A stretch of 64,000 nucleotides of DNA. Source: Brevibacterium spongiae. Lineage in GTDB: Bacteria; Actinomycetota; Actinomycetes; Actinomycetales; Brevibacteriaceae. The stretch covers positions 2,294,001 through 2,358,000 of the forward strand of contig NZ_CP093443.1 of the NCBI RefSeq assembly GCF_026168515.1, given 5' to 3'. The notes beneath the pieces are model-generated. The model was not told the DNA's origin and ran no database searches. It saw nothing but the letters and a program-made list of their open reading frames with translations. A program made the translations under genes and the position numbers. This document shows positions 27,215 through 35,827 of this stretch, piece by piece (within the stretch, counting starts at the first letter, position 1; each line of letters starts with the position of its first letter).

Positions 27215-27763
27215 TCAGACGATGATGAGCATGAGTTCGGCAGGCTCGTCGTGCGGGTTCGCCAGCTGGTGCGGCACGTCCCCGGGCGCCTGGGCGCAGT
27301 CCCCGGCGTGGAGTGTGGTGCGACGGTCGATGGTGACGATCTCGATGCTGCCGGAGAGGATGAAGAAGCTCTCACGCGATCCGCTGCGGTGGGCGGCGAA
27401 TGCCGATGTCTCGCTGCGGGGGTCCAACCTGTAGTGGACGACGTCCATGTTCTCGATCGCCGACGGCAGGTCCCGACGCCGCACTCCCCGCCCGAAGTCC
27501 GATGAGGTCGGGATCGCCTCGGCGCGGGTGATCGTCACTTCGGGGGCGGCGAGGAGTTCGCCGACATCGACGCCGAGGGCGCGGGAGAGCCCCATCGCGT
27601 TCGAGACCGAGGTGTCCTGCTCTCCTCGTTCGATCTTCGACAGTGCGGCTCGGGACAGTCCCGCCCTGGAGGCGAGTTCGTTGAGGGTGAGATCGTTGAA
27701 CTTGCGCCGCGCTCTGATGCGAGCTCCGAAGACGCGTGCTCCGAGGTCCTCTTCTTTCACCAT
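27215..27763 (-). CDS. XRE family regulator with cupin sensor domain
   Basis: A 182-residue regulator. An N-terminal XRE helix-turn-helix (about residues 13-65: FNDLTLNELASRAGLSRAAL, SKIERGEQDTSVSNAMGLSR) is joined to a C-terminal small cupin barrel (FAAHRSGSRESFFILSGSIE, LHAGDCAQAPGDVPHQLANP). Such proteins sense small metabolites through the cupin. The start at 27763 is chosen because the HTH begins shortly after it; the longer frame is unlikely. It is divergent from a lactate-permease-type gene with a 16-bp perfect palindrome between them, so it probably controls that transporter and itself. Confidence 0.87.
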   Translation of the reverse strand: MVKEEDLGARVFGARIRARRKFNDLTLNELASRAGLSRAALSKIERGEQDTSVSNAMGLSRALGVDVGELLAAPEVTITRAEAIPTSSDFGRGVRRRDLPSAIENMDVVHYRLDPRSETSAFAAHRSGSRESFFILSGSIEIVTIDRRTTLHAGDCAQAPGDVPHQLANPHDEPAELMLIIV

Positions 27764-27776
27764 GGTCGAATCATAG

Positions 27777-27792
27777 ACTATTCTTGAATAGT
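27777..27792. promoter_or_regulatory. Candidate operator between XRE regulator and permease
   Basis: ACTATTCTTGAATAGT is a perfect inverted repeat with 7-bp arms and a 2-bp centre, midway in the 55-bp divergent gap between 27763 and 27819. The AT-rich content also fits overlapping -10 boxes for both genes. Confidence 0.6.
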
Positions 27793-27818
27793 AGACGCAT
27801 TTCTCACAAAGGAAACTT

Positions 27819-29213
27819 GTGCCCATGACGGCAGTGCTGGCCATCGTGCCGATCTTCGTGGCGATCGCACTGCTCCTATTCAAGCAGAGTTCGTGGATCG
27901 CGGCGCTGGCCGGAGCCGTCGCCGCGGCGATCCTCGTCGCACTCGTCTTCCCAACCCCCGCCTCGGTGCTGGTGGAATCCGGTGTCGACTACTTCCCCCT
28001 CATCCTCGAGGTCGCACTCATCCTGCTCTTCGGGATGGTGCTGGCCCGGCTGCTCGAGTCCGCCGGGGCGATGTCGCAGATCTCCTCATGGGTCGAGTCC
28101 CGCTCCCCCAGTCGCCCGCTCGGCGTCGCGCTCGTCGTCTTCGGCCTCGTGCCCTTCGCCGAGTCGGTCACGGGCTTCGGGATCGGTGTGACGATCGGAG
28201 TGCCGGTCCTGCGGCACCTCGGGTGCTCCCTGCGACAGTCCGCGATCCTCGGACTCCTCGGCCTCATCGCCGTGCCTTGGGGCGCCCTGGGGCCCGGCAC
28301 CACGGTCGCCGCAGCCCTGGCCGGACTCGACGTGGACGAACTCGGCTTGGCCACCGCATGGCTCAACGCGATCCCGGTCATCATCGTCACGATCGCGGTG
28401 ATCGCGATCATGCGCCCTTCTCCCGCCTCGGCGCTCGGGATCATCGGGGCCGCCGGGCTGATGTGGGCGGGCATCCTCGCTGCCAGCTATGTCATCGGCA
28501 TGGCCCCGGCCGGAATCGTCGGCTCGCTCCTCGTCATCATCGTCATGGGCACGGTCTTCATCCTCCGTCAGCGCAGCGCCGGCCTCACTCGGGACCTGGG
28601 GCTGGCCGTGCTGCCCTACGGCTCGCTGACGATCGGACTCCTGCTCGCGAGGTGGCTGCATTCGGCGCTTCCGTCGGTGCCCACCCAGATCATCTCCTCA
28701 CCTCCGTTCTGGCTGGCCGTCGCCTGTCTCATCGCCGCCATCCGGGTGCCCGGCCGGGGAGGCGTCACACGCTCGGCCGCACGGTCATGGGTGCCCATCG
28801 GAGTGGGCACGGCAGCGTTCATGCTCATGGGCTGGATAATGACGACGACGGGGATGAGCGAGGCCATCGGCGCGGCGATGCCGGCCGGGCTCATCCTGCT
28901 CACCCCCTGGCTCACCGCCGCCGGCGCCGTGCTCACAGGGTCGAACACAGGGGCGAACTCGATGTTCACCGGCACACTGACGGCCGTGGCCGGCTCCTCC
29001 CATGTGGCTGCGCTGCCGGTCGTCGCGGCGGGCAACGCCGCAGGATCACTGGCGGCCCTGGCCGCTCCTCCCCGGGTGGCGATGGCGGTGCAGATGGCCG
29101 ATGCCTCCACCCCCGCCTCGGCGCGGGACATCGCCTGGGTCCAGGGTCGGGCGCTGACCGTGGCCGGGATCGACGCGCTTCTCCTGGGGCTGTTCATCCA
29201 GTTCTTCGCGTGA
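27819..29213 (+). CDS. L-lactate permease family transporter
   Basis: A 464-residue integral membrane protein with about 12-13 helices. LctP-family landmarks are VFGLVPFAESVTGFGIGVTIGVP, LGLIAVPWGALGPGTTVAAAL and the near-C-terminal TGSNTGANSMFTGTL with NAAGSLAALAAPPRVAMAVQ. The family moves lactate or glycolate with protons. It is shorter than E. coli LldP (about 550), so the substrate may differ. GTG at 27819 is chosen over ATG 27825 because AGGA lies 5 bp upstream. The divergent XRE-cupin gene is its likely regulator. Confidence 0.85.
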   Translation: MPMTAVLAIVPIFVAIALLLFKQSSWIAALAGAVAAAILVALVFPTPASVLVESGVDYFPLILEVALILLFGMVLARLLESAGAMSQISSWVESRSPSRPLGVALVVFGLVPFAESVTGFGIGVTIGVPVLRHLGCSLRQSAILGLLGLIAVPWGALGPGTTVAAALAGLDVDELGLATAWLNAIPVIIVTIAVIAIMRPSPASALGIIGAAGLMWAGILAASYVIGMAPAGIVGSLLVIIVMGTVFILRQRSAGLTRDLGLAVLPYGSLTIGLLLARWLHSALPSVPTQIISSPPFWLAVACLIAAIRVPGRGGVTRSAARSWVPIGVGTAAFMLMGWIMTTTGMSEAIGAAMPAGLILLTPWLTAAGAVLTGSNTGANSMFTGTLTAVAGSSHVAALPVVAAGNAAGSLAALAAPPRVAMAVQMADASTPASARDIAWVQGRALTVAGIDALLLGLFIQFFA

Positions 29214-29272
29214 GCGGGACACAATTCGTGAGCGCGGGATCGTCCGGCTAGGACGGACGTGACTCGGTTCAG

Positions 29273-29338
29273 CCTGTCACGCGCGGGTGTTCTCGTCGTC
29301 AGACGCGGGTGTTCTCGCCGTCAGACGCGGATGATCTC
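29273..29338 (-). repeat. Three 22-bp tandem repeats covering a stop codon
   Basis: Read on the minus strand, three units of exactly 22 bp begin GAGATCATCCGCGTCTGAC, GAGAACACCCGCGTCTGAC and GAGAACACCCGCGCGTGAC. The first contains the last codons and TGA of the M24-type gene; the others lie just downstream. Confidence 0.85.
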
Positions 29339-30649
29339 ACGGGGGAAGTGCGTGAACGGTTCGCACCCGGTGTCGGTGATGAGGACCGGCTCGGACAGTT
29401 CGATGCCGTAGCCGTTCATCCACATTCCGCCGATGAGGTGGAAGGTCATGCCCGCTTCGAGGATCTGATCATCCTCGGTGCGGATCGAGATCGTCCGCTC
29501 GCCCCAGTCCGGCGGATAGCCGATGCCGATCGAATAGCCCAGCCGGCTCGGCTTCTCGAGCCCGGACAGGGCGAGCACACGGTTCCAGGTGCGGGCGAGT
29601 TCAGCGGTGGGCACCTCAGGTGCGGCGACCTCGAGAACTGCGGTGAGCGCCTCGGCGACGACGCCCTCGAGTCGGACGAGTTCCTGTTTCGGTCGCCCCG
29701 TCACCGCGGTCCGCGCCAAGGGCACATGGTAGCGGCGATGGACGCCGGCGAGCTCGATGCTCACGGACTCATCGGCCTCGAACTTCCGATCGGTCCAGCT
29801 CAGATGCGGGGTGTCCGCGCTCTCGCCGGTGGGCATGAGCGGGACGATCGCGGGATAGTCGCCCCACACCCCGTTGCCGCCGCGGGTCTGCGCCTCGGAG
29901 ATCGCAGCGGCGACCTCGTTCTGCCCGACTCCGACCCCGATCGTTCCCAGGGCGGCGTCCATGGCCGCCGTGGTCACCTGCGCGGCCTTGCGCATGAGTG
30001 CGATCTCGGCCGGGGACTTCACAGCACGGATCCAATTGACCAGTTCGAAGGAATCGACGAGCCGCCACTCGGGCACCCCGTTGACGAGCGCGCGGAAGGC
30101 GCGCGGGGAGAAGAAGTGCGAATCCATCTCAACTCCGACCGGTGAGGTCGAGGCGCGGGCGACCTCCCAGCGCTGACGCAGCGCGAAGGCGACCCAGTCG
30201 AAGGGATGGATGTGGGGGCGCTGCACATAGCGTTCGGGGTAGCCGACGATATCCTCCGGCGGCAGCCAGGAGGTATGCGAGGCCCCGCGCGCATCCATAT
30301 CGCGCATGAACAGCGTCATCGGCCCCGATGACGGCACGAAGAGCAGCTGCGGGGTGTAGAAGGACCAGGCGTTGTACCCGGTGAGGTAGTAGATGTTCGC
30401 GGGGTCGGTGACGATGAGTGCGGCCAGCCCCTGGTCGACCATGCGATTGCGCACCGATGCGATCCGGCCGAGGTACTCCTCCGGAGTGAACGACAGCTCG
30501 TCGGCTCCGATCGAATCGACCTCACCGGGAATCGGCTGCTGACGAGCCTTGACCTCCTGGTTCGCCTGCCCCTGCTCGGCACCGGGCCGCATACCGTAGA
30601 CATCGGGGCGATTATCTTCGCCGCCGTAGAACAGCTCACCCTCATTCAT
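29321..30649 (-). CDS. M24-fold hydrolase resembling ectoine hydrolase (DoeA)
   Basis: A 442-residue creatinase/prolidase-fold protein. The N-terminal domain has DPANIYYLTGYNAWSFYTPQ, GYPERYVQRPHIHPFDW and RAVKSPAEIALMRKAA. The C-terminal pita-bread domain has GIGYPPDWGERT and GIELSEPVLIT. These match ectoine hydrolases DoeA/EutD better than true Xaa-Pro peptidases. The first two metal-ligand Asp positions of M24 peptidases look replaced (VSIELAG and RRYHVPLAR), arguing against ordinary metallopeptidase activity. The divergent Lrp regulator and aminotransferase resemble DoeX and DoeD of ectoine degradation; DoeB is not here. ATG 30649 has GGAG close upstream. Another amide hydrolase role is possible. 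Confidence 0.75.
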   Translation of the reverse strand: MNEGELFYGGEDNRPDVYGMRPGAEQGQANQEVKARQQPIPGEVDSIGADELSFTPEEYLGRIASVRNRMVDQGLAALIVTDPANIYYLTGYNAWSFYTPQLLFVPSSGPMTLFMRDMDARGASHTSWLPPEDIVGYPERYVQRPHIHPFDWVAFALRQRWEVARASTSPVGVEMDSHFFSPRAFRALVNGVPEWRLVDSFELVNWIRAVKSPAEIALMRKAAQVTTAAMDAALGTIGVGVGQNEVAAAISEAQTRGGNGVWGDYPAIVPLMPTGESADTPHLSWTDRKFEADESVSIELAGVHRRYHVPLARTAVTGRPKQELVRLEGVVAEALTAVLEVAAPEVPTAELARTWNRVLALSGLEKPSRLGYSIGIGYPPDWGERTISIRTEDDQILEAGMTFHLIGGMWMNGYGIELSEPVLITDTGCEPFTHFPREIIRV

Positions 30650-30726
30650 GGCTCCAGTGTGGTGATCCTCCTCACAGCCTGTCAATCACTGCGGATGGGC
30701 GTGTTGTCAGCGGCGATTCCGCACAT

Positions 30727-30743
30727 TTCTGACGAATCCAGAA
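30727..30743. promoter_or_regulatory. Weak inverted repeat in the divergent promoter region
   Basis: TTCTGACGAATCCAGAA has TTCTG/CAGAA arms 7 bp apart in the 193-bp gap between the M24-type gene and the Lrp regulator. The surrounding region is AT-rich for this genome. It could be an Lrp box, but the match is short. Confidence 0.3.
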
Positions 30744-30842
30744 TCAAACAATTTCAGTTTCGACGGATTTCGCACGCCACACGGGGCATTTCAGCAGAAT
30801 CAGTGGTAGATTGGGCTGAGACGAACATCACGGAGGTGAAGA

Positions 30843-31328
30843 ATGGACCAGTTCCTGCCGAACGGCGGCGGTTCCCGACTGGGAAATCTCGATGAGAAAT
30901 CGAAGGCGATCATCGTCGAACTGCAGCACGACGGAAGGAAGTCGTATTCGGCCATCGGAAAGTCCGTGGGACTGTCCGAGGCAGCTGTGCGACAGCGGGT
31001 CTCGCGGCTCATCGAGTCCGGAGTCATGGAGATCGTCGCCGTGACGGATCCCCTGAGTCTGGGCTTCGCCCGGCAGGCGATGGTGGGGCTGAAGGTCCGC
31101 GGGGACATCACCGCGGTCGCCGATCGACTCCACGACTACGACGAGATCGACTATCTCGTCGTGACCGCAGGTTCGTTCGATCTTCTCGTGGAGATCGTGT
31201 GCGAATCGGATCGGCATCTGATCGAGTTCGTCAATGAGGAGCTCCGCTCGATCGATGCCGTCGTGGACACGGAGCTCTTCATGTACCTCTCACTCGAGAA
31301 GCAGAAATACAATTGGGGGACGCGATGA
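30843..31328 (+). CDS. Lrp/AsnC family transcriptional regulator
   Basis: A 161-residue regulator. The winged helix-turn-helix lies at about 16-65 (LDEKSKAIIVELQHDGR, SYSAIGKSVGLSEAAVRQRV), and the RAM ligand-binding domain follows (VGLKVRGDITAVADRLHDYD, TAGSFDLLVEIVCESDRHL). The family responds to amino acids or related metabolites. GGAGG lies 7 bp before the ATG. Its stop overlaps the aminotransferase start (ATGA), so both are translated from one mRNA. By position it probably controls the divergent M24-type gene too, like DoeX in ectoine loci; that function is inferred. Confidence 0.9.
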   Translation: MDQFLPNGGGSRLGNLDEKSKAIIVELQHDGRKSYSAIGKSVGLSEAAVRQRVSRLIESGVMEIVAVTDPLSLGFARQAMVGLKVRGDITAVADRLHDYDEIDYLVVTAGSFDLLVEIVCESDRHLIEFVNEELRSIDAVVDTELFMYLSLEKQKYNWGTR

Positions 31329-32716
31329 CAGAGAATGTCACCAGGGCCGGCACTCCTTATCAGGATGCCATCCGCAACAACGTGTGGATGCACATGTCAC
31401 CACACCAGTCACTGTTCAACGGTGGGGAGGCGCCGGTCATCGTACGCGGCGAAGGTCACCACATCTTCGATGACAAGGGCAAGAAGTACATCGACGGTCT
31501 CGCCGGCCTGTTCACCGTGCAGGTGGGACATGGGCGCGAGGAGATCGCGAAGGCGATGTACGACCAGACGCTGAAGCTGCCGTTCATGCCGCTGTGGTCC
31601 TACGCTCACCCGCAGGCGATCGAGGTCTCCGAGCGCCTGGCGAACTACGCGCCGGGCGACCTCAACCGAGTCTTCCTCACCTCCGGCGGCGGCGATTCGG
31701 TCGAGTCGGCGATGAAGTTGGCGAAGAACTACTTCAAACTCGTCGGAAAGCCGGGCAAGCACAAGATCATCTCGCGTGCCACGGCCTACCACGGCACACC
31801 GCACGGTGCGCTGTCGGTGACCTCCCTGCCGGGTCTGCGTGAGCAATTCGCGCCCCTCGTCCCCGGAGCTCACAAGGTGCCGAACACGAACTTCTACCGG
31901 GCGCCCGAGCACCTCGCCCATGACGAGAAGGCCTTCGGACGCTGGGCCGCCGACCGCATCGGTGAGGCCATCGAATTCGAGGGTGCGGACTCCGTCGCCG
32001 CAGTCTTCCTCGAGCCCGTGCAGAACTCCGGTGGCTGCTTCCCGCCGCCCCCGGGATACTTCGACCGTGTTCGCGAGATCTGCGTTGAGCACGATGTGCT
32101 GCTGGTCTCGGACGAGACGATCTGCGCCTATGGTCGCGTCGGCGACATGTTCGCCTGCAACGACTTCGGCTACGTCCCCGACATCATCACCTCGGCCAAG
32201 GGCATCACCTCCGGGTATGCGCCGCTGGGTGCGATGATCGCCTCCGATCGGCTCTTCGAGCCCTTCGGCCCCGGCGGGGACGAGACCTTCTACCACGGCT
32301 ACACGTTCGGCGGACACCCTGTCGCCTGTGCCGCAGCCATGGCGAACTTCGACGTCTTCGAGGCCGAGAAGCTCAACGATCACGTGCACGAGAACGCAGC
32401 GGCGTTCAAGTTCACGCTCGAGAAGCTCAAGGACCTGCCGATCGTCGGAGATGTCCGCGGTGAGGGATTCTTCTACGGAATCGAACTCGTCAAGGACAAG
32501 GACACGAAGGAGTCGTTCACCGATGAGGAATCCGAGCGGATCCTGAAGAACTTCGTGTCGGCGAAGATGTACGAGAACGGCCTGTACTGCCGTGCCGACG
32601 ACCGTGGTGACCCGGTCATCCAGCTCTCTCCCCCGCTGACCGTGGGCCAGAGCGAGTTCGATGAGATGGAGCAGATCATCCGCGGCGTCCTCACGGAAGC
32701 CTGGACCAAACTCTGA
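31325..32716 (+). CDS. Class III PLP-dependent aminotransferase
   Basis: A 463-residue fold type I omega-aminotransferase. PLP-site features are SRATAYHGTPHGALS, VFLEPVQNSGGCFPPPPGYF, LLVSDETICAYGRVGDMFAC with the cofactor Asp, and the Schiff-base Lys in TSAKGITSGYAPLGAMIAS. YTFGGHPVACAAAMAN is also conserved. It resembles the DoeD/beta-alanine or taurine transaminase group. Coupled to the Lrp gene and divergent from the ectoine-hydrolase-like gene, it may transaminate 2,4-diaminobutyrate; beta-alanine or putrescine-type substrates are alternatives. ATG 31325 has a G-rich ribosome site. Confidence 0.88.
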   Translation: MTENVTRAGTPYQDAIRNNVWMHMSPHQSLFNGGEAPVIVRGEGHHIFDDKGKKYIDGLAGLFTVQVGHGREEIAKAMYDQTLKLPFMPLWSYAHPQAIEVSERLANYAPGDLNRVFLTSGGGDSVESAMKLAKNYFKLVGKPGKHKIISRATAYHGTPHGALSVTSLPGLREQFAPLVPGAHKVPNTNFYRAPEHLAHDEKAFGRWAADRIGEAIEFEGADSVAAVFLEPVQNSGGCFPPPPGYFDRVREICVEHDVLLVSDETICAYGRVGDMFACNDFGYVPDIITSAKGITSGYAPLGAMIASDRLFEPFGPGGDETFYHGYTFGGHPVACAAAMANFDVFEAEKLNDHVHENAAAFKFTLEKLKDLPIVGDVRGEGFFYGIELVKDKDTKESFTDEESERILKNFVSAKMYENGLYCRADDRGDPVIQLSPPLTVGQSEFDEMEQIIRGVLTEAWTKL

Positions 32717-32724
32717 CCCCAGTT

Positions 32725-32782
32725 ACTACCCGACGGGCCCCCAGCAACCTCGCGCGAGGTTGCTGGGGGCCCGTCGGGTAGT
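32725..32782. repeat. 58-bp perfect palindrome, copy B
   Basis: Each 29-bp half is the exact reverse complement of the other. The outer bases are ACTACCCGACGG and CCGTCGGGTAGT with a GCGC centre. It lies 8 bp after the aminotransferase stop and 23 bp beyond the convergent yibE/F stop, where it may end both transcripts. There is no T-run. Confidence 0.95.
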
Positions 32783-32805
32783 TCTAGAACGTGGTGGGAG
32801 GCTGC

Positions 32806-34086
32806 TCAGCGGCCGCGGTCGCGATCGAGGAGTCGGGCCTCCCTGCGCGTGAGCGGAGCGGCCGTGCCGGGTTCGTCCTCTTCCGCTGTCGGTGCGGTCT
32901 GCCTCTGTGGGCGCAGCCCCGAGCGGACGACGAGGACTCCGAGTCCGGTCGTCAGTGGGATCGCAATGACCAGCCCGATCGAGCACACGAGGATGCTCAC
33001 CACCTCCACGGACATGTCTCCGAGGGTGAATGTGTCGAACAAGGGCTGATCGTGGGCGGAGACGATGATGAGCGTCATCAGCGCCGAACCCACATAGGCG
33101 AAGGTGATCGTGTAGACGGTCGAGGCGATGTGGTCGCGGCCGATGCGCATCTCGCGGGCGAAGAGCTGCGCCGGCTTCATAGTCGGTGCCGCCGTCGCCA
33201 GCTCCCAGACGGCCGAGGCCTGAGTGATCGTGACGTCGTTGAGCACTCCGAGGCCGGTGATGAGGATCGCGCACACGATGATGTCGGTCATCGCCAGATC
33301 CGTCGTATCGACGAGCAGGTAGCCGTCCTCCGAATAGGCGATGCCCAGGTTCGCCCACGACGTCATCCACGCACCGAGGATGCCCGTGATGACGATGCCG
33401 AGCACCGTGCCGAACAGGGCCGTCGATGTCCGTGCCGAGATTCCGTGAGCGAGGTAGAGGGCGATGACCATGATCGCGCTCGCGGCGACCATCGCCACGA
33501 GCAGCGGCGGTCTGCCATCAAGCATCGCCGGCAGCATGAACACGAACAGCACGGCACCGGCGAACCCGAGTCCGATCAGCGCCCGCAGACCACGCAGGCC
33601 GGCGACGAGGAGGACGACCACAGCGTAGAGGATCGCCAGTGCCAGCATCGGCACATCCCGGTCGAAGTCGATGAAGACGTAGTCGGTGCCCAACTCGGCA
33701 CGGTCCGGTGACTGCGTGAAGTCGAGGACCTTGACCGTGTCACCGACGTCCACTCCGGCCTTGACGGCGTCGGGTGTGACGTAGAGACTGCCTTCTCTGC
33801 CTCCGGCTTCGACCGTGTAGCGCGTGCAGTCGGCGCGGATCATCGGGTCCGTCTCCCCCGCCTCGCATGCGGTCGCGTCGACACCGGTGACGGTCGCTTC
33901 GGTGGACGAGGCGCCTTCGGCGGAGTTCGTCGTCGGCCCTCCTCCAGGCAGCTCCGTGTCCGTGTTCCCGGGCCACAGCAGCACGATTCCGACGATCGTG
34001 ACGAGCACGAGCGGAATGAGGCAGGCGATCATGATCAGGCGAACCCGCGGCGAGGCCTTCGGTTCGTGTTGGGACGTCATATGCAT
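32806..34086 (-). CDS. YibE/F family membrane protein
   Basis: A 426-residue protein with one N-terminal helix (LIMIACLIPLVLVTIVGIVLL), an extracytoplasmic beta-rich domain of about 90 residues (TRYTVEAGGREGSLYVTPDA, VGDTVKVLDF), then seven or more helices of the YibE/F domain: GLRGLRALIGLGFAGAVLF, GILGAWMTSWANLGI and GVLNDVTITQASAVWELA. The family is found in many Gram-positives and its function is unknown, although transport has been suggested. ATG at 34086 and 34080 are both possible. It is flanked on both sides by copies of the 58-bp palindrome. Confidence 0.88.
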   Translation of the reverse strand: MHMTSQHEPKASPRVRLIMIACLIPLVLVTIVGIVLLWPGNTDTELPGGGPTTNSAEGASSTEATVTGVDATACEAGETDPMIRADCTRYTVEAGGREGSLYVTPDAVKAGVDVGDTVKVLDFTQSPDRAELGTDYVFIDFDRDVPMLALAILYAVVVLLVAGLRGLRALIGLGFAGAVLFVFMLPAMLDGRPPLLVAMVAASAIMVIALYLAHGISARTSTALFGTVLGIVITGILGAWMTSWANLGIAYSEDGYLLVDTTDLAMTDIIVCAILITGLGVLNDVTITQASAVWELATAAPTMKPAQLFAREMRIGRDHIASTVYTITFAYVGSALMTLIIVSAHDQPLFDTFTLGDMSVEVVSILVCSIGLVIAIPLTTGLGVLVVRSGLRPQRQTAPTAEEDEPGTAAPLTRREARLLDRDRGR

Positions 34087-34121
34087 GGCGGGCCTTCAGG
34101 AGGTGGCTGACCGATGAAAGA

Positions 34122-34179
34122 ACTACCCGACGGCGCCCCAGCAACCTTGCGCCAGGTTGCTGGGGCGCCGTCGGGTAGC
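34122..34179. repeat. 58-bp palindromic repeat, copy C
   Basis: The 29-bp halves differ at two positions; the outer sequence is ACTACCCGACGGCGCCCCAG. It starts 12 bp beyond the glyS stop and lies upstream of yibE/F. It has the same length and sequence as copies A and B. Confidence 0.93.
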
Positions 34180-34191
34180 AAATGGGAGGTG

Positions 34192-35574
34192 TCAGGCTCC
34201 GCCGAGGTGGTCGGCCAGGTACTTCTCCACCTGGTCGATGCTCACACGTTCCTGGCTCATGTCATCACGCTTGCGGATCGTGACCGCCTGGTCGTCGAGG
34301 GTGTCGAAGTCGACGGTGATGCACAGCGGGGTGCCGATCTCGTCCTGACGACGGTAGCGGCGGCCGATGGCGCCGGCATCGTCGAAGTCGATGTTCCAGC
34401 GCCGACGCAGACTGGCAGCCAGTTCCTTGGCCGCAGGGGTCAGCTTCTCATTGCGGCTCAGCGGCAGCACCGCGGCCTTGACCGGGGCAAGGCGCGGGTC
34501 GAGCTTGAGCACGACGCGCTTGTCGACCCCGCCCTTCGTGTTCGGTGCCTCGTCCTCGGTGTAGGCCTCGACGAGGAAGGCCATCATCGACCGGGTCAGA
34601 CCGAAGGAGGGTTCGATGACATACGGGGTGTACCGGTCGCCGCTGGCCTGATCGAAGTACTGCAGCTTCGCCCCGGACACCTCGGTGTGGGTGCCGAGGT
34701 CGTAGTCGGTGCGGTTGGCCACACCCATGAGCTCGCCCCATTCGGATCCTTGGAAGCCGAAGCGGTATTCGATGTCGATGGTTCCGGCCGAATAGTGCGC
34801 TCGATCCTCGGCGGGCACGTCGAGGCGGCGGACATTGTCCTCGGAGATGCCGAGGTCGAGGAACCAGGCCCAGCACTCTTCGACCCACTGCTTGTAGTAG
34901 TCATCGGCCTCGTCCGGGTGGACGAAGTACTCGATCTCCATCTGCTCGAACTCACGGGTGCGGAAGATGAAGTTGCCCGGAGTGATCTCATTGCGGAAGG
35001 CCTTGCCCACCTGGCCGATGCCGAACGGCGGCTTCTTCCGGGCAGCGGTGAGCACATTGTTGAAGTTCACGAAGATGCCCTGCGCGGTCTCCGGACGCAG
35101 GTAGTTCAGTCCGGACTCCGAGTCGACGGGACCCAGGTAGGTCTTGACGAGCCCGGAGAATTCCTGCGGTTCGGTCCACTGACCGCGGGTTCCGCAGTCG
35201 GGGCAGACGATATCGGCCATGCCGTTCTCAGGGGCCTTCTTGTTCTTCGCCTCATAGGCCTCGACGAGGTGGTCCTCGCGGTGGCGCTTGTGGCAGTTGA
35301 GGCATTCGACGAGCGGATCGACGAAGGTCGCGACGTGACCGGAGGCTTCCCACACGCGCTTGGGCAGGATGATCGAGGAGTCGAGGCCGACGACGTCTTC
35401 GCGGCCGCGCACGAACTGCTGCCACCACTGAGACTTGATGTTGTCCTTGAGCTCCACGCCCAAGGGACCGTAGTCCCATGCCGAGCGGGAACCGCCGTAG
35501 ATCTCTCCGGCTTGGAAGACGAATCCTCTGCGCTTGGCCAGGGCGATGACGGCATCCAACTTGGACTGTGCCAC
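34192..35574 (-). CDS. glyS: Glycine-tRNA ligase (alpha2 type)
   Basis: A 460-residue class II synthetase charging tRNA-Gly, the single-chain homodimeric form. The N-terminus carries [20 protein letters not shown]; motif 2 is [22 protein letters not shown], and the motif 3 region is [17 protein letters not shown] zinc-binding CxxC set ([16 protein letters not shown]) is visible, and the anticodon-binding domain closes the protein. The frame is open to 35661, but GTG 35574 with AGGAGAG about 6 bp upstream begins exactly at the conserved [17 protein letters not shown]. Confidence 0.95.
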   Translation of the reverse strand: MAQSKLDAVIALAKRRGFVFQAGEIYGGSRSAWDYGPLGVELKDNIKSQWWQQFVRGREDVVGLDSSIILPKRVWEASGHVATFVDPLVECLNCHKRHREDHLVEAYEAKNKKAPENGMADIVCPDCGTRGQWTEPQEFSGLVKTYLGPVDSESGLNYLRPETAQGIFVNFNNVLTAARKKPPFGIGQVGKAFRNEITPGNFIFRTREFEQMEIEYFVHPDEADDYYKQWVEECWAWFLDLGISEDNVRRLDVPAEDRAHYSAGTIDIEYRFGFQGSEWGELMGVANRTDYDLGTHTEVSGAKLQYFDQASGDRYTPYVIEPSFGLTRSMMAFLVEAYTEDEAPNTKGGVDKRVVLKLDPRLAPVKAAVLPLSRNEKLTPAAKELAASLRRRWNIDFDDAGAIGRRYRRQDEIGTPLCITVDFDTLDDQAVTIRKRDDMSQERVSIDQVEKYLADHLGGA

Positions 35575-35667
35575 TTGTTCTCTCCTTGATTCAGTTCGCC
35601 GACGGCCGGCTGCCGTGGCGCGCAGGTACCAGCCTAACTGGTCACGTCGCCGCTTCCTCAATGACGG

Positions 35668-35713
35668 CCCGACCTGCCCAGATACCCGTGTCCGACCTGC
35701 CCCGATACCCGTT
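35668..35713 (+). repeat. Two 23-bp tandem repeats
   Basis: Two adjacent 23-bp units contain CCGACCTGCCCAGATACCCG and CCGACCTGCCCCGATACCCG, differing at only a few positions. A related GACCTGCCCCGATTACCC occurs at 27111. Confidence 0.85.
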
Positions 35714-35821
35714 CGCGGTCACGCGAGGGGAGCGCGGTAGGCGCGCAGCTGGAGCCCAGGGGGCGACTGATCTCACATTCGGATTCTCCCTCAGGAGCCA
35801 CCTCGGTGCGGGTGCGGCATG

Positions 35822-35827
35822 TAGACT
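35822..35827 (+). promoter_or_regulatory. Candidate -10 box of the helicase gene
   Basis: TAGACT matches the actinobacterial -10 consensus. A start point near 35834 would give a leader of about 170 nt. No obvious -35 was seen. Confidence 0.4.
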
